The notes: generated by a model not told the origin, from the letters alone. Numbered from the stretch's first letter, positions 24,931 through 33,717 are shown. The stretch is DNA of 64,000 nt from Actinobacillus vicugnae (GCF_901687125.1 NZ_CABFJY010000006.1:1-64000), one strand, 5' to 3'. Made by a program: numbers and translations.

Positions 24931-25262
24931 TCTTGGTTTACCCCAATTACGCCTTTAACTGATACTAACTGGCGAATTGCAGCCTTGATAGATTTGGTGT
25001 CAGGAATATGAATCGCAATCGCCTTCAACATATTGTAATGATATAACAAGATATAGCCTTGAGTTTCAACCGTTTGTAACAACGCTTGATCGCCCATTTC
25101 AGCATCAAAAAACACTATCAAATTACGGCTATATTGCGGTTCCGTTTGAGCAGTCACAATGCGGTTATCACTCGCAGAGTGTTCAGACTGAACGGTAGTG
25201 TGAGCTGCAAAGGCTATCGGGGCAAGGCACAAAAAACAGCTTGCGATTGTGTAAAGTTTCAT
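24909..25262 (-). CDS. Small secreted protein resembling a subtilisin-propeptide / inhibitor I9 domain
   Basis: The 117-residue protein has a clear signal peptide (MKLYTIASCFLCLAPIAFA). The last 70 residues, beginning NLIVFFD, with HYNMLKAIAIHIPDTKSIKA and ending VKGVIGVNQDQVLELN, follow the beta-alpha-beta-beta-alpha-beta order of inhibitor I9 domains. In those a final VxxVexD-type strand blocks the protease site. No protease domain follows, so it would act as a free periplasmic inhibitor or folding chaperone, if the match is right. The gene overlaps the end of yccS on the other strand by 22 bases. The function is inference. Confidence 0.6.
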   Translation of the reverse strand: MKLYTIASCFLCLAPIAFAAHTTVQSEHSASDNRIVTAQTEPQYSRNLIVFFDAEMGDQALLQTVETQGYILLYHYNMLKAIAIHIPDTKSIKAAIRQLVSVKGVIGVNQDQVLELN

Positions 25263-25346
25263 AAAATGATTTGAAGATAAGAACTTGCTTATTTTTAGTA
25301 TGACATATAAATATATCTTTTAATAAGATATAAATTGGAGAAATGT

Positions 25347-25760
25347 ATGTTAAGTAAACATTCTGCCATTCAAGGTTTTATTTTAGCAGGACTGTATAAC
25401 CTAATCGGTATTTTAGGCTTTACCCAATTTTTTACCGATTCTACCCTTATGGAAAATGACCCAGTAGTGTTCTCTTGGGTCGGACAAATTGCCATTGTTT
25501 TATGGGGTTTAGCTTATTGGTCAGTTGCTCGTCGCTTTTGGCTAACTCCGCATTTAGTGTTGATTTTTTGTATAGAAAAACTGCTTTATGCGGCGGCATG
25601 GGCATATTGGCTTGCAACTCAACCCGAAAAATTAGATGTACTTGCTGGACAATCCATGCTGATGTTTTGCTTCTTTGCTAGCTATGGGTTCGGTGATCTG
25701 TTATTTGCACTATTCTTTGGTTTAGTAACAATTAACGCATTTAAAGGTCGTTATCACTAA
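25347..25760 (+). CDS. Small integral membrane protein, four helices, unknown function
   Basis: The 137-residue protein starts at 25347, with GGAG six bases upstream. Four hydrophobic segments are visible at about 8-28 (FILAGLYNLIGILGFTQFF), 42-60, 70-88 and 102-125. It has no charged catalytic motif. I do not recognise the family. It precedes the tannase-like esterase gene by 45 bases in the same direction and may be co-transcribed with it. Confidence 0.65.
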   Translation: MLSKHSAIQGFILAGLYNLIGILGFTQFFTDSTLMENDPVVFSWVGQIAIVLWGLAYWSVARRFWLTPHLVLIFCIEKLLYAAAWAYWLATQPEKLDVLAGQSMLMFCFFASYGFGDLLFALFFGLVTINAFKGRYH

Positions 25761-25805
25761 ACGACACACTATTTTTATGACATAACAATCAAAGGAAGTA
25801 ACCCT

Positions 25806-27437
25806 ATGCACAAAATTACCACCATCGCCAGTACGCTTGTGCTGGTTTACCTCAGCCAAGCTGCTCATGCTAATACCCAAAGTGATTTATCCACGGCACA
25901 ACTGCAATGTATCGCGTTAAAGGATGCGAAAATTTACGATACCCAAATTACGCAAACTGAATGGTTAGCGGCTGGTGAATTACCACAAGACAAAAACGCT
26001 GCAATGAGCGGTGCTAGCGCTAAACCAGTAACCGCGGGCGCACACTGTATCGTCACAGGTGAAATTGAAAAACGCATTGGTGTGAACGGTAAACCATACG
26101 CCATTGGCTTCCAATTACGTCTGCCAGAGCAATGGAATAAAAAATTCTTATTTCAAGGTGGTGGCGGTACAAATGGCGTCGTTTCACCAGCAATTGGTAA
26201 AACGCCTGTTCGTGGTTCTACCGCACTTCCTGCACTCTCTCGTGGCTATGCGGTTGTGAGTACTGACAGCGGACACGGCGGTGGTTCTCGAGACACCTCT
26301 TTCTCTGAAGATCAGTTAGCTCGCTTTAACTATGCGCTTGCTTCCACAGGCAAAGTGACCGTGGTCGCCAAACAGCTTATCGAACAAATGTATCAAACTA
26401 AACCAAGCAAAAGCTTTTTTATGGGGTGTTCGAATGGTGGACGAGAAGCGATGCAGGCGGCAATGCGCTATCCACAAGAATTTGATGGCGTAGTAGCGGG
26501 CAACCCTGGTTTTCGTTTATCTAGAGCGGCAGTAGCAGAGGCGTGGGATAACCAACACTTCCTTAAATATGCACCAACCAATGAAAAAGGCGAGAAAATT
26601 GTTGCCAATGCACTTACTCAAGCGGATTTAGATGTGGTAGTAAAAGGTGTGCTTAAACAATGTGATGCTAAAGATGGTTTAGCGGATGGCATTATCAATG
26701 CATGGGAGCAATGTGACTTTAAACCTGAAATGGTTCAAGCCGAATTAGGTGATCGAGCAGAACAAAAAGTAGCGTTACTGAACGCAATTTTTGGTGGCGC
26801 CAAAAACAGTCAAGGTGAAAATGTTTACTCTTCTTGGCCTTATGATGCGGGTTTAAACACCAACGGCTGGCGTATATGGAAACATGGTTCATCACAAACC
26901 ACTGAGCCAAATTCAATCAATTTTATGATGGGAGTAAAAAGCTTATCACAATACTTTATGACACCACATAATCCGAATTTTGATACGCTTCAGTTCGATT
27001 TTGATAAAGATGTCGCAAAAACCTTTGAAATTGCTGGGGTAAATGATGCGGATGAAACGGATTTATCTTATTTCCAAGCAAAAGGCGGAAAAATGATTAT
27101 TTTTGAAGGTGTATCCGACCCTGTCTTCTCTGCGCATGATTTACGTGATTGGTATCAGCAATTACAAGCCAATATGCAAAATGTAGATGACTTTGCACGC
27201 GTGTTTATGGTTCCTGGCATGAACCATTGCGGTATGGGGCCTGCTACTGAGAATTTTGACCCGCTTAGTGCGTTAGAAGCATGGACGGACGAAGGTAAAG
27301 CGCCTGATTTTATTCTTGCTAAAGCGGGGCCTGAAATGGCAAATAAAGCCAAAGAAATGCCCCTTTGCCCATATCCAAAAATCGCCACTTATGTGGGTGG
27401 TGATGAAAACAAAGCAACCAGTTTTACGTGTAAATAA
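25806..27437 (+). CDS. Tannase / feruloyl esterase family secreted hydrolase
   Basis: These enzymes cut ester bonds of gallate or ferulate from plant material. The 543-residue protein has a signal peptide (cleavage after AAHA, residue 22). The family CS-D-HC active site is complete: Cys208-Ser209 in FFMGCSNGG, Asp438 in GVSDPVF, and His474-Cys475 in GMNHCG. A calcium-binding loop with paired Cys (CDAKDGLADGIINAWEQC, residues 286-303) is also present. AAAGGAAG precedes the start. An esterase of this kind suits a host that eats plants, such as a ruminant. Substrate is not determined. Confidence 0.93.
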   Translation: MHKITTIASTLVLVYLSQAAHANTQSDLSTAQLQCIALKDAKIYDTQITQTEWLAAGELPQDKNAAMSGASAKPVTAGAHCIVTGEIEKRIGVNGKPYAIGFQLRLPEQWNKKFLFQGGGGTNGVVSPAIGKTPVRGSTALPALSRGYAVVSTDSGHGGGSRDTSFSEDQLARFNYALASTGKVTVVAKQLIEQMYQTKPSKSFFMGCSNGGREAMQAAMRYPQEFDGVVAGNPGFRLSRAAVAEAWDNQHFLKYAPTNEKGEKIVANALTQADLDVVVKGVLKQCDAKDGLADGIINAWEQCDFKPEMVQAELGDRAEQKVALLNAIFGGAKNSQGENVYSSWPYDAGLNTNGWRIWKHGSSQTTEPNSINFMMGVKSLSQYFMTPHNPNFDTLQFDFDKDVAKTFEIAGVNDADETDLSYFQAKGGKMIIFEGVSDPVFSAHDLRDWYQQLQANMQNVDDFARVFMVPGMNHCGMGPATENFDPLSALEAWTDEGKAPDFILAKAGPEMANKAKEMPLCPYPKIATYVGGDENKATSFTCK

Positions 27438-27442
27438 TAAAC

Positions 27443-27484
27443 AAGCGGTTGAATTTGTAACAAATTTTGCAAATTCGACCGCTT
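27443..27484 (+). terminator. Inverted-USS terminator after the esterase gene
   Basis: AAGCGGTTGAATTTG and CAAATTCGACCGCTT are near-perfect complements with a 12-base loop, 6 bases after the stop. The T-run is weak, so some read-through into the next gene is possible. Confidence 0.65.
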
Positions 27485-27497
27485 ATTGAGGATAGCA

Positions 27498-28007
27498 ATG
27501 AAAAAATATCTTATGTTATTGATGGGGTTATTGTCGTTAAGTGTGCAAGCTGCTGATGGCTATAAAGACCTCAAATTTGGCGCTTCAATTGATGAGGTGC
27601 GTAAAAGTAAACTGTGCTTAAGTGTATGGGAAGAATTGGAAGCCAACAAGATTTGGCGTTGTAGCCAATTTAAATTTGCTGAACAGCCAATTAAAGCTAT
27701 TATCCGTTTTGCTGATCAAAAACTGGAATTAATCAATCTGGTGCTTGCCGCACACGAACGAGACAGAGTCAGCCAAGGTTTACGCCAAAAATATGGCGAA
27801 CCTACACAAATTTCAGGCAATATCAAATTAGGGCAACGCTTACCAACCGACCAAAAATGGTTTATGGTATTTGATGATGACAGTATCCGTTTAGTCTTTG
27901 TGCCTTCGAGCAAAGTTGATACACTACAAGGGCAAACTACTGTACCAGCACAGCTGAATTTACGTTATCAACCCAAAAAAACTAGCACCTTAATTGATGA
28001 TCTCTAG
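27498..28007 (+). CDS. Secreted protein of unknown function
   Basis: The start at 27498 (169 residues) follows GAGGAT and gives a signal peptide, MKKYLMLLMGLLSLSVQAAD. The mature part opens GYKDLKFGASIDEVRKSKLC, a pattern found in small periplasmic proteins of unknown function where LxFGxs-x2-V starts the domain. It continues LRQKYGEPTQISG and WFMVFDDDSIRLVFVPSS. Two Cys (about residues 38 and 54 of the precursor) could form a disulphide. It follows the esterase gene, separated only by the inverted-USS hairpin. Confidence 0.7.
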   Translation: MKKYLMLLMGLLSLSVQAADGYKDLKFGASIDEVRKSKLCLSVWEELEANKIWRCSQFKFAEQPIKAIIRFADQKLELINLVLAAHERDRVSQGLRQKYGEPTQISGNIKLGQRLPTDQKWFMVFDDDSIRLVFVPSSKVDTLQGQTTVPAQLNLRYQPKKTSTLIDDL

Positions 28008-28025
28008 CCAGATTAGAAAAACAAC

Positions 28026-28081
28026 CAAGCGGTCAAATTTCCCCAGTTTTTTGCAAAATTTTAGGTAAATTTGACCGCTTG
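28026..28081. terminator. Inverted-USS terminator, convergent
   Basis: CAAGCGGTCAAATTT and AAATTTGACCGCTTG are exact complements 26 bases apart. The second arm is followed by CTTTTG on the plus strand. It separates the secreted-protein gene from the convergent PFL-family gene. Confidence 0.75.
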
Positions 28082-28096
28082 CTTTTGTTATTAAGC

Positions 28097-29452
28097 TTAG
28101 TTCTTCATTGATTGAACTGGCGCTGGGATTCGTCCACCACGATTAACAAATACTTCGCATGAGCCTTCTTTCACTGGCATAATCGGCGCATAGCCAAGTA
28201 ATCCACCAAATTCAACGCTCTCACCCACGTCTTTGCCCGTTACTGGAATAATCCGCACTGCTGTGGTTTTACTGTTGATCATACCAATTGCAGCTTCGTC
28301 CGCAATAATCCCTGAAATGGTGTGAGCAGGCGTTTTACCAGGAACAGCGATCATATCTAAACCCACCGAACAAACTGCTGTCATCGCTTCTAATTTATCG
28401 AGGGTTAAAACGCCACTTTCAGCTGCGACAATCATTCCCTCATCTTCAGAAACAGGAATAAATGCCCCACTCAAACCGCCCACCGAGCTAGAGGCCATCA
28501 TGCCACCTTTTTTCACTGCATCATTTAACAGCGCTAGGGCTGCGGTGGTGCCGTGCGTTCCACACACACTGAGTCCCATCGCTTCTAGAATACGTGCCAC
28601 AGAGTCACCAATTGCAGGGGTTGGCGCCAGGGATAAATCTAAAATACCAAACGGAATATTTAGCATTTTTGACGCTTCTTGACCAATTAATTCACCCACA
28701 CGGGTAATCTTAAAGGCAGTTTTCTTCACCACTTCTGCTACTTCAGTCAGTGTGGTGGCATTGGAATTTTCTAACGCTTCTTTTACGACACCAGGCCCTG
28801 AAACGCCGACATTAATAATCGCATCTGCTTCGCCCGAACCGTGGAATGCGCCCGCCATAAATGGGTTGTCTTCCACCGCATTACAGAACACCACAATTTT
28901 GGCACAGCCAAAACCTTCGGGGGTAATATCCGCTGTGCGTTTAATGGTTTCGCCCGCTAATTTCACTGCCTCCATATTAATCCCCGCACGAGTTGAGCCA
29001 ATATTAATTGAGCTACACACAATATCTGTAGTTTGCATTGCTTCTGGAATTGAACGAATCAACACTTCATCTGAAGGATACATCCCTTTTTGGACTAACG
29101 CCGAAAAGCCACCGATAAAAGAAACCCCTATCGCTTTTGCTGCGCGATCAAGCGTTTGTGCGATAGAAACATAAGAATCCGCTTTTGTTGCAGCCGCAAT
29201 TTGTGCAATCGGCGTTACAGAAATACGTTGATTCACAATTGGAACGCCGTATTTAGCGGAAAGGATTTTGGCCGTTTTGACTAAATCTTTACCGACTGTC
29301 GTGATTTTTTGGTAAATATTTTGGTTTAACTGATCAATATCGGCACTGATACAATCATGCAAATCAATACCAATGGTAATTGTACGCACATCAAAATTTT
29401 GGTCAGCGACCATTTTTATCGTTTCAATAATTTCACTGGATTGAATACTCAT
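28097..29452 (-). CDS. PFL/UPF0210 family protein
   Basis: The 451-residue cytosolic protein matches the conserved UPF0210 (DUF711) family, which is structurally related to glycyl-radical enzymes but lacks a glycyl loop and has no agreed function. Visible family segments are [83 protein letters not shown] and [10 protein letters not shown]. It lies 12 bases after an ACT-domain gene on the same strand. That pair is conserved in many bacteria, which suggests the ACT protein binds an amino acid and controls this one. Confidence 0.92.
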   Translation of the reverse strand: MSIQSSEIIETIKMVADQNFDVRTITIGIDLHDCISADIDQLNQNIYQKITTVGKDLVKTAKILSAKYGVPIVNQRISVTPIAQIAAATKADSYVSIAQTLDRAAKAIGVSFIGGFSALVQKGMYPSDEVLIRSIPEAMQTTDIVCSSINIGSTRAGINMEAVKLAGETIKRTADITPEGFGCAKIVVFCNAVEDNPFMAGAFHGSGEADAIINVGVSGPGVVKEALENSNATTLTEVAEVVKKTAFKITRVGELIGQEASKMLNIPFGILDLSLAPTPAIGDSVARILEAMGLSVCGTHGTTAALALLNDAVKKGGMMASSSVGGLSGAFIPVSEDEGMIVAAESGVLTLDKLEAMTAVCSVGLDMIAVPGKTPAHTISGIIADEAAIGMINSKTTAVRIIPVTGKDVGESVEFGGLLGYAPIMPVKEGSCEVFVNRGGRIPAPVQSMKN

Positions 29453-29464
29453 CTCGCCACTCCC

Positions 29465-29737
29465 TTAAATGCGGTGCATTGCTTTGAAAATATCTTCATT
29501 TTGGATACGAATATCTAGCGCTAATTTTTTACTTTCTTGGCTAAAAAACTCCGCTAGCTGTGGGAATGATTGTTCACATTTGCTGGTATCAACCAAAATC
29601 ACCATCGTGAAAAAATCGTCCATTAACTGTTGGCTGATATTCACGATATTAATTTGATTTTCTGCTAAGATTTTTGATACATCGTACACGATACCTACAC
29701 GATCTTTACCGATCACCGTAATCACTGAATTGCTCAT
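29465..29737 (-). CDS. ACT-domain protein (UPF0237 family)
   Basis: The 90-residue protein is a single ACT domain: MSNSVITVIGKDRVGIVYDV with the GKDRVGI ligand turn, then ISQQLMDDFFTMVILVD. It is a regulatory small-molecule-binding protein, probably a dimer. GAGGAAAC precedes the start. It is co-transcribed with the PFL-family gene (12-base gap). A PurR-like palindrome lies 75-90 bases upstream. Confidence 0.92.
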   Translation of the reverse strand: MSNSVITVIGKDRVGIVYDVSKILAENQINIVNISQQLMDDFFTMVILVDTSKCEQSFPQLAEFFSQESKKLALDIRIQNEDIFKAMHRI

Positions 29738-29811
29738 TGTTGTTTCCTCGAGTGTGCATATTATAAGAGCAATGAGTATAGTGCTGTTTATAATGTTTGA
29801 CTAGCCAATTT

Positions 29812-29827
29812 GCGCAAACGTTTGCTT
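29812..29827. promoter_or_regulatory. PurR/LacI-type palindrome
   Basis: GCGCAAACGTTTGCTT resembles the PurR box ACGCAAACGTTTGCGT in 13 of 16 positions and has a perfect GCAAACGTTTGC core. It lies 75 bases before the ACT-domain gene and 209 bases before dps. Which gene it serves is unclear, and other LacI-family regulators bind similar sites. Confidence 0.5.
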
Positions 29828-30035
29828 AATTCAGGAAGAATACCCACACGGGTAAGTGTATTGCAAATGAATCTCATAACAATTAATAGATAAATGCTAT
29901 CCAATACCAATTTTTGATTACCAGTAACTATCAACAACTATCAAACTTATCAGCAATAACAATTAGACAATCATGGGTATTGTACGCATAATGTACAACA
30001 TAAATTTGATGAGAAACAACGATAGGAGTGTAGAT

Positions 30036-30605
30036 ATGAGCAACAAAACTATTACCTTCCCAGTACTAACTTTAAATACTCAAGCACAAGCATTAACTGC
30101 AGATATCAATAAAAACGCAACTCACACCGTGCCAGGTTTAACGACTTCAACAGGTCATTTAATCGCAGAGGCATTACAAATGCGTTTACAGGGCTTAAAT
30201 GAATTATCGATGATCTTAAAACACGCACACTGGAATGTGGTTGGCGCAAACTTTATTGCTGTACATGAAATGCTTGATAGCCAAGTAGATGAAGTGCGTG
30301 ATTTCGTAGATGAAATCGCAGAGCGTATGGCTGCATTAGGCGTTGCACCAAATGGCTTGTCAGGCAATCTTGTTGCAACACGCCAAACTCCAGAATATCC
30401 GTTAGGTCGTGCAACAGTACAAGATCACTTAAAAATGATTGATTTATACTATTCACATAATATTGAAGCGCACCGTGTTGTGCTTGAACATAATGGGCAT
30501 TTAGATCCAATCAGCGAAGATTTATTAGTAGCACAAACTCGCGCGCTTGAAAAACTACAATGGTTTATTCGTGCGCATTTAGATAACGGCACTGGTAACA
30601 TTTAA
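30036..30605 (+). CDS. dps: Dps ferritin-like DNA-binding protein
   Basis: Dps dodecamers store iron, detoxify hydrogen peroxide and protect DNA. The start at 30036 (189 residues) follows AGGAG eight bases upstream; a longer frame from 29973 lacks any ribosome-binding site. The family core is LNELSMILKHAHWNVVGANF with the ferroxidase His residues, then MLDSQVDEVRDFVDEIAERM with Asp and Glu ligands. The N-terminal 35 residues (Asn/Lys/Thr-rich) may contact DNA. It is monocistronic, ending in an inverted-USS terminator. Confidence 0.95.
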   Translation: MSNKTITFPVLTLNTQAQALTADINKNATHTVPGLTTSTGHLIAEALQMRLQGLNELSMILKHAHWNVVGANFIAVHEMLDSQVDEVRDFVDEIAERMAALGVAPNGLSGNLVATRQTPEYPLGRATVQDHLKMIDLYYSHNIEAHRVVLEHNGHLDPISEDLLVAQTRALEKLQWFIRAHLDNGTGNI

Positions 30606-30643
30606 TCCAAACTCGACATATCCCCCTGAGGCATTTGCCTCTA

Positions 30644-30690
30644 ACAAGCGGTCAATTTTCTTGCAAATTTTACAAGTAAATTGACCGCTT
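30644..30690 (+). terminator. Inverted-USS terminator after dps
   Basis: ACAAGCGGTCAATTT pairs with AAATTGACCGCTT, followed by CTTTATT on the plus strand, about 40 bases after the dps stop. Confidence 0.75.
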
Positions 30691-30835
30691 CTTTATTACT
30701 CCTTCACCATAAAAAAATGAAGCCAATTTACATTCCAACATTTTTAGCGTATCTTATTCCTAGTATTTTAGTAAGGTATTAATTTTCCGTACTGAAATAA
30801 ATATCAACATAACTTAACTAAAATGGAGCTTCAAT

Positions 30836-31267
30836 ATGGCTGAACAAATCGTGCCTTCAAATGATGCAATTTTAAAAGCAGTACAAGACACTCTCGTCAT
30901 CTCAACCACCGACCTACAAGGTGTGATTACTTATGCCAATGATTTATTCTGTAAATTAACAGGTTTCTCTCGTGAAGAATTAATTGGTCAGCCGCACAAT
31001 ATCGTGCGCCACCCTGCGGTTGCGAAAGAAGTATATAAAGAAATGTGGGATACCATTCAAGCAGGTAAAATCTGGACAGGTATCGTACCAAACTGCGGTA
31101 AAGGTGGTGTTGTTTATGTTGTGGACACTACCGTTCAGCCAATGTTTGACGAAGCAGGTAATATTACTGGCTACATCAGCGTATGCCGTGTCATTAATGA
31201 TTTAATGGAAAATTTCGAAGCGGTTGAATTATCAAAAGAAATTTACGACGAATTCTACGATAAATAA
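30836..31267 (+). CDS. Standalone PAS-domain protein related to the Aer sensor
   Basis: The 143-residue protein is one PAS domain and little else. ISTTDLQGVITYANDLFCKL, FSREELIGQPHNIVRHP and EMWDTIQAGKIWTGIV match the FAD-binding PAS of the aerotaxis receptor Aer almost segment by segment. There is no HAMP, kinase, methyl-accepting or diguanylate cyclase output. A short acidic helix (about 115-143) ends the protein. It probably senses redox state or oxygen through FAD. It is followed, after a terminator hairpin, by a diflavin reductase gene that could supply or sense electrons. Target unknown. Confidence 0.88.
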   Translation: MAEQIVPSNDAILKAVQDTLVISTTDLQGVITYANDLFCKLTGFSREELIGQPHNIVRHPAVAKEVYKEMWDTIQAGKIWTGIVPNCGKGGVVYVVDTTVQPMFDEAGNITGYISVCRVINDLMENFEAVELSKEIYDEFYDK

Positions 31268-31279
31268 TTTTATTTTTGA

Positions 31280-31312
31280 AAGCGTGTGCAATGCTTTGCG
31301 CACGCTTTTTCG
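31280..31312 (+). terminator. Terminator between the PAS and diflavin reductase genes
   Basis: AGCGTGTGCAA pairs with TTGCGCACGCT around a short loop and runs into TTTTTCG. It lies inside a 61-base gap and leaves little room for another promoter, so the reductase is probably expressed by partial read-through. Confidence 0.8.
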
Positions 31313-31328
31313 TTTAGGAGAATCTTTA

Positions 31329-32885
31329 ATGCAATCGATTTCTCATGTCCATATTGGTTATGGCTCAGAATCTGGCAATGCGGAACAACTTGCTCAACAG
31401 CTAGCACAACAAACGTTTCTACAGCCTTATCAACCCACCCTTGCAACGCTGAACGATACCGATCTTTCATCGCTCGATCCGCATAGTTTGCTCTTGATTG
31501 TAACGAGTTCGTTTGGCGATGGTGAACCACCTGAAAATGCGGAAGATTTTATTGAAAATTACCTTGCAAATCCAACCGCTTATCAAGGGCGCTACGCTAT
31601 TTTTGGGCTGGGCGATGCAAGTTATGACAAATTCTGCGGTTACAGCCAAAAGCTTGACCAATTGTTGCAAAGCCAGCAAGTATCCGCACTGATTGAACGT
31701 GTTGATGCCGATTTAAATTATCAGGAAATTTTCAAAAAATGGTTGCCGCTTGTTGAACGAGCAATCACTCAACCAGAAACCACGCCTGTGGCGCATGATC
31801 TATCGGTTAAAGTGTATGACGAGAAGCGTACCTATCAAGCAAAAGTGCTAGAAATCCAACCGTTAGCTCACGCTGAACCTGCGGTTTACCATATTCGTTT
31901 ATCCCTAAAAAATAGCGGCATTTTTTATCAAGCGGGTGATTTAATTTATGTACAAGTTCAACAACCTGCACACTTATTGGACACTTTTGTACAATGGTTT
32001 GGTGATAAAAGCGCAACTGAGCAATTGCGCTATAAAGAATTGCGTATTTTAAGCAAAAACGTCTTGCGTGACCTGGCAAAAATTTGTGCAAACACTGCTC
32101 TCAAAGATTTGTTAAAAATCGCCAATAAAAAAGCACTTGAACAATATCTCTACGGACACGATCTGCTGGACGTATTGCGTGATTTTGACCCCGAAAAAAC
32201 CATTTCGCTTGCCGATTTGCAAAATATTCTTGGCAATCTTACTGCACGTGCTTATTCAATTAGTTCTTGTGGTAAAACGCATCCTGAATATGTAGATTTA
32301 TGTGTACGCCAAGTGCAATATCAACTTGCAGAACGCCACTATTACGGCACAGCAAGTTGCCAGTTAGCACAGCTACAAGCGGGCGATTTTGTACAAATTT
32401 TTGCAAAATCCAATCCACATTTCCACTTGCCTACAAATGCAAAACCTATCGTGATGATTGGTTCTGGCACGGGTATTGCGCCTTATATTGGCTTCTTGCA
32501 AAATCTTGCAACCCAAAGTTCACCAAACTCAAGCTATCTATTCTTTGGTGAGCGTTATATGGCTAAAGATTTTCTGTATCAGGCTGAATTGGAACAACAT
32601 CTACAAAATGGCACACTCACACGCCTCTTTACTGCCTTCTCTCGAGATCAAGCGGAGAAATTCTATGTACAAGATGTGTTAGCACAACAGGCAGCATTAG
32701 TCTGGCTGTTAATCGAGCAAGGCGCTTATTTCTATGTATGCGGGAGCAAAGCGATGAGTAAAGCAATTGATGAGACGCTGATCCAGATTGCCGAACAAGA
32801 GGGGAATCAATCCTATGTGGACGCATTCAATAATATCGTAGCACAGCTAGTGGCGGAAAAACGTTTGTTAAGAGATGTGTATTAA
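31329..32885 (+). CDS. Diflavin reductase (sulfite reductase alpha / P450 reductase family)
   Basis: The start at 31329 follows TAGGAG and gives 518 residues. Residues about 5-150 are a flavodoxin (HIGYGSESGNAEQLAQ, FGDGEPPENAEDF, FGLGDASYDKFCG). A ferredoxin-NADP reductase module follows, with the FAD motif RAYSISS near 308 and the NADPH site GSGTGIAPYIGFLQ, ending YFYVCGSKAMSKA and RLLRDVY. It moves electrons from NADPH through FAD and FMN to an acceptor. CysJ is longer (about 600) and is encoded with cysI, which is absent here, so the acceptor is unknown. It follows the PAS gene. Confidence 0.88.
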   Translation: MQSISHVHIGYGSESGNAEQLAQQLAQQTFLQPYQPTLATLNDTDLSSLDPHSLLLIVTSSFGDGEPPENAEDFIENYLANPTAYQGRYAIFGLGDASYDKFCGYSQKLDQLLQSQQVSALIERVDADLNYQEIFKKWLPLVERAITQPETTPVAHDLSVKVYDEKRTYQAKVLEIQPLAHAEPAVYHIRLSLKNSGIFYQAGDLIYVQVQQPAHLLDTFVQWFGDKSATEQLRYKELRILSKNVLRDLAKICANTALKDLLKIANKKALEQYLYGHDLLDVLRDFDPEKTISLADLQNILGNLTARAYSISSCGKTHPEYVDLCVRQVQYQLAERHYYGTASCQLAQLQAGDFVQIFAKSNPHFHLPTNAKPIVMIGSGTGIAPYIGFLQNLATQSSPNSSYLFFGERYMAKDFLYQAELEQHLQNGTLTRLFTAFSRDQAEKFYVQDVLAQQAALVWLLIEQGAYFYVCGSKAMSKAIDETLIQIAEQEGNQSYVDAFNNIVAQLVAEKRLLRDVY

Positions 32886-32930
32886 GCGTAGCAACAAGCG
32901 GTTAAATTTCGGCTGAAACTTACAAAAAGT

Positions 32931-32977
32931 AAACCACGGAACAGACTGAAATCAGTCCATATATTCCGTGGTTTTTC
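32931..32977. terminator. CCACGG-type bidirectional terminator, nested in a USS pair
   Basis: AAACCACGGAA pairs with TTCCGTGGTTT, with an inner ACTGA/TCAGT stem. The plus strand ends in GGTTTTTC, and the minus strand also reads into a T-rich stretch. Outside it lies a second inverted repeat of USSs, CAAGCGGTTAAATTT at 32895 and AAATTAGACCGCTTG at 32982. It separates two convergent genes. Confidence 0.85.
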
Positions 32978-33012
32978 ACTAAAATTAGACCGCTTGCCAG
33001 CATTTAAACGGG

Positions 33013-33579
33013 TTACAGCAATAATGCCGAACCCCATTTGATAATATCGAAGAAAAATTTATTCTCGTTGGTTGCTACGCCATCACCGTTTTTGGTTTCA
33101 GTTTTGCTCTCTTCCACCATCCCGCTTTTATATTGACCTTTCACCACTGCCAAATCATCTTTTGCTTGTGCGCGTAACGTTTGGCATTGTTTGCTACTCA
33201 TTTTGTCGATGTCTGCGGGGTTATTTTTGAATTTCTTAAATTGATACTGCGCATAGCCCATAGATTTTTCATCCGCTTGTACCAGCTTCACATATTGCTC
33301 ACCAATAACGTCTTCTAATGGGTAGAAAAACACATATTGTGAATGAATATAGGCATCTTCTTTAGAGAAATGCGCTTGTTGAATGCGGGTAAGATTTGGA
33401 TAAATACATTGCGAAGCTTGTTCACTCAATGCTACCCAGCGTTGAGCATCTTTGTCCACCAACACATAATCAGCATTAGCAAATTCACCAGGAAATGCCT
33501 CTTGCTGTGCTGATTGATTTGAGAAAGAACAACCGACAGTAAATACCGTCATTCCAACTAAAAGAATTTTTTTTAACAT
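33013..33579 (-). CDS. Predicted lipoprotein of unknown function
   Basis: The 188-residue protein has a lipoprotein signal, [20 protein letters not shown], with lipobox Cys17 (TVGC). The mature part contains [34 protein letters not shown] and YFF-type strands, and a Lys/Glu/Asn-rich region before a hydrophobic C-terminus. This resembles a Pasteurellaceae-restricted family (possibly DUF5358), but I cannot confirm it. It is monocistronic between two CCACGG-type terminators. Confidence 0.7.
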   Translation of the reverse strand: MLKKILLVGMTVFTVGCSFSNQSAQQEAFPGEFANADYVLVDKDAQRWVALSEQASQCIYPNLTRIQQAHFSKEDAYIHSQYVFFYPLEDVIGEQYVKLVQADEKSMGYAQYQFKKFKNNPADIDKMSSKQCQTLRAQAKDDLAVVKGQYKSGMVEESKTETKNGDGVATNENKFFFDIIKWGSALLL

Positions 33580-33672
33580 AGCGAATCTTTGTTTAAGGCT
33601 AATTGAAAGTGGCTGATTGTAACATTTATCAATAAATGCGCAAATAAGCGGTCAAATTTTGACTAGAAAATG

Positions 33673-33703
33673 AAAACCACGGAATGCGCTGCACGCCGTG
33701 GTT
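33673..33703 (-). terminator. CCACGG-type terminator after lipA
   Basis: On the minus strand AACCACGGCGTGC pairs with GCATTCCGTGGTT and reads into TTTCATTTTC, 15 bases after the lipA stop. It is the third member of the CCACGG stem family in the window. Confidence 0.8.
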
Positions 33704-33717
33704 GTCGTTGGAGAATA

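Noticed and set aside
29850-29905. Fur-like AT-rich palindrome upstream of dps
   Set aside because: The match to the Fur box is poor and similar AT-rich runs are common here.
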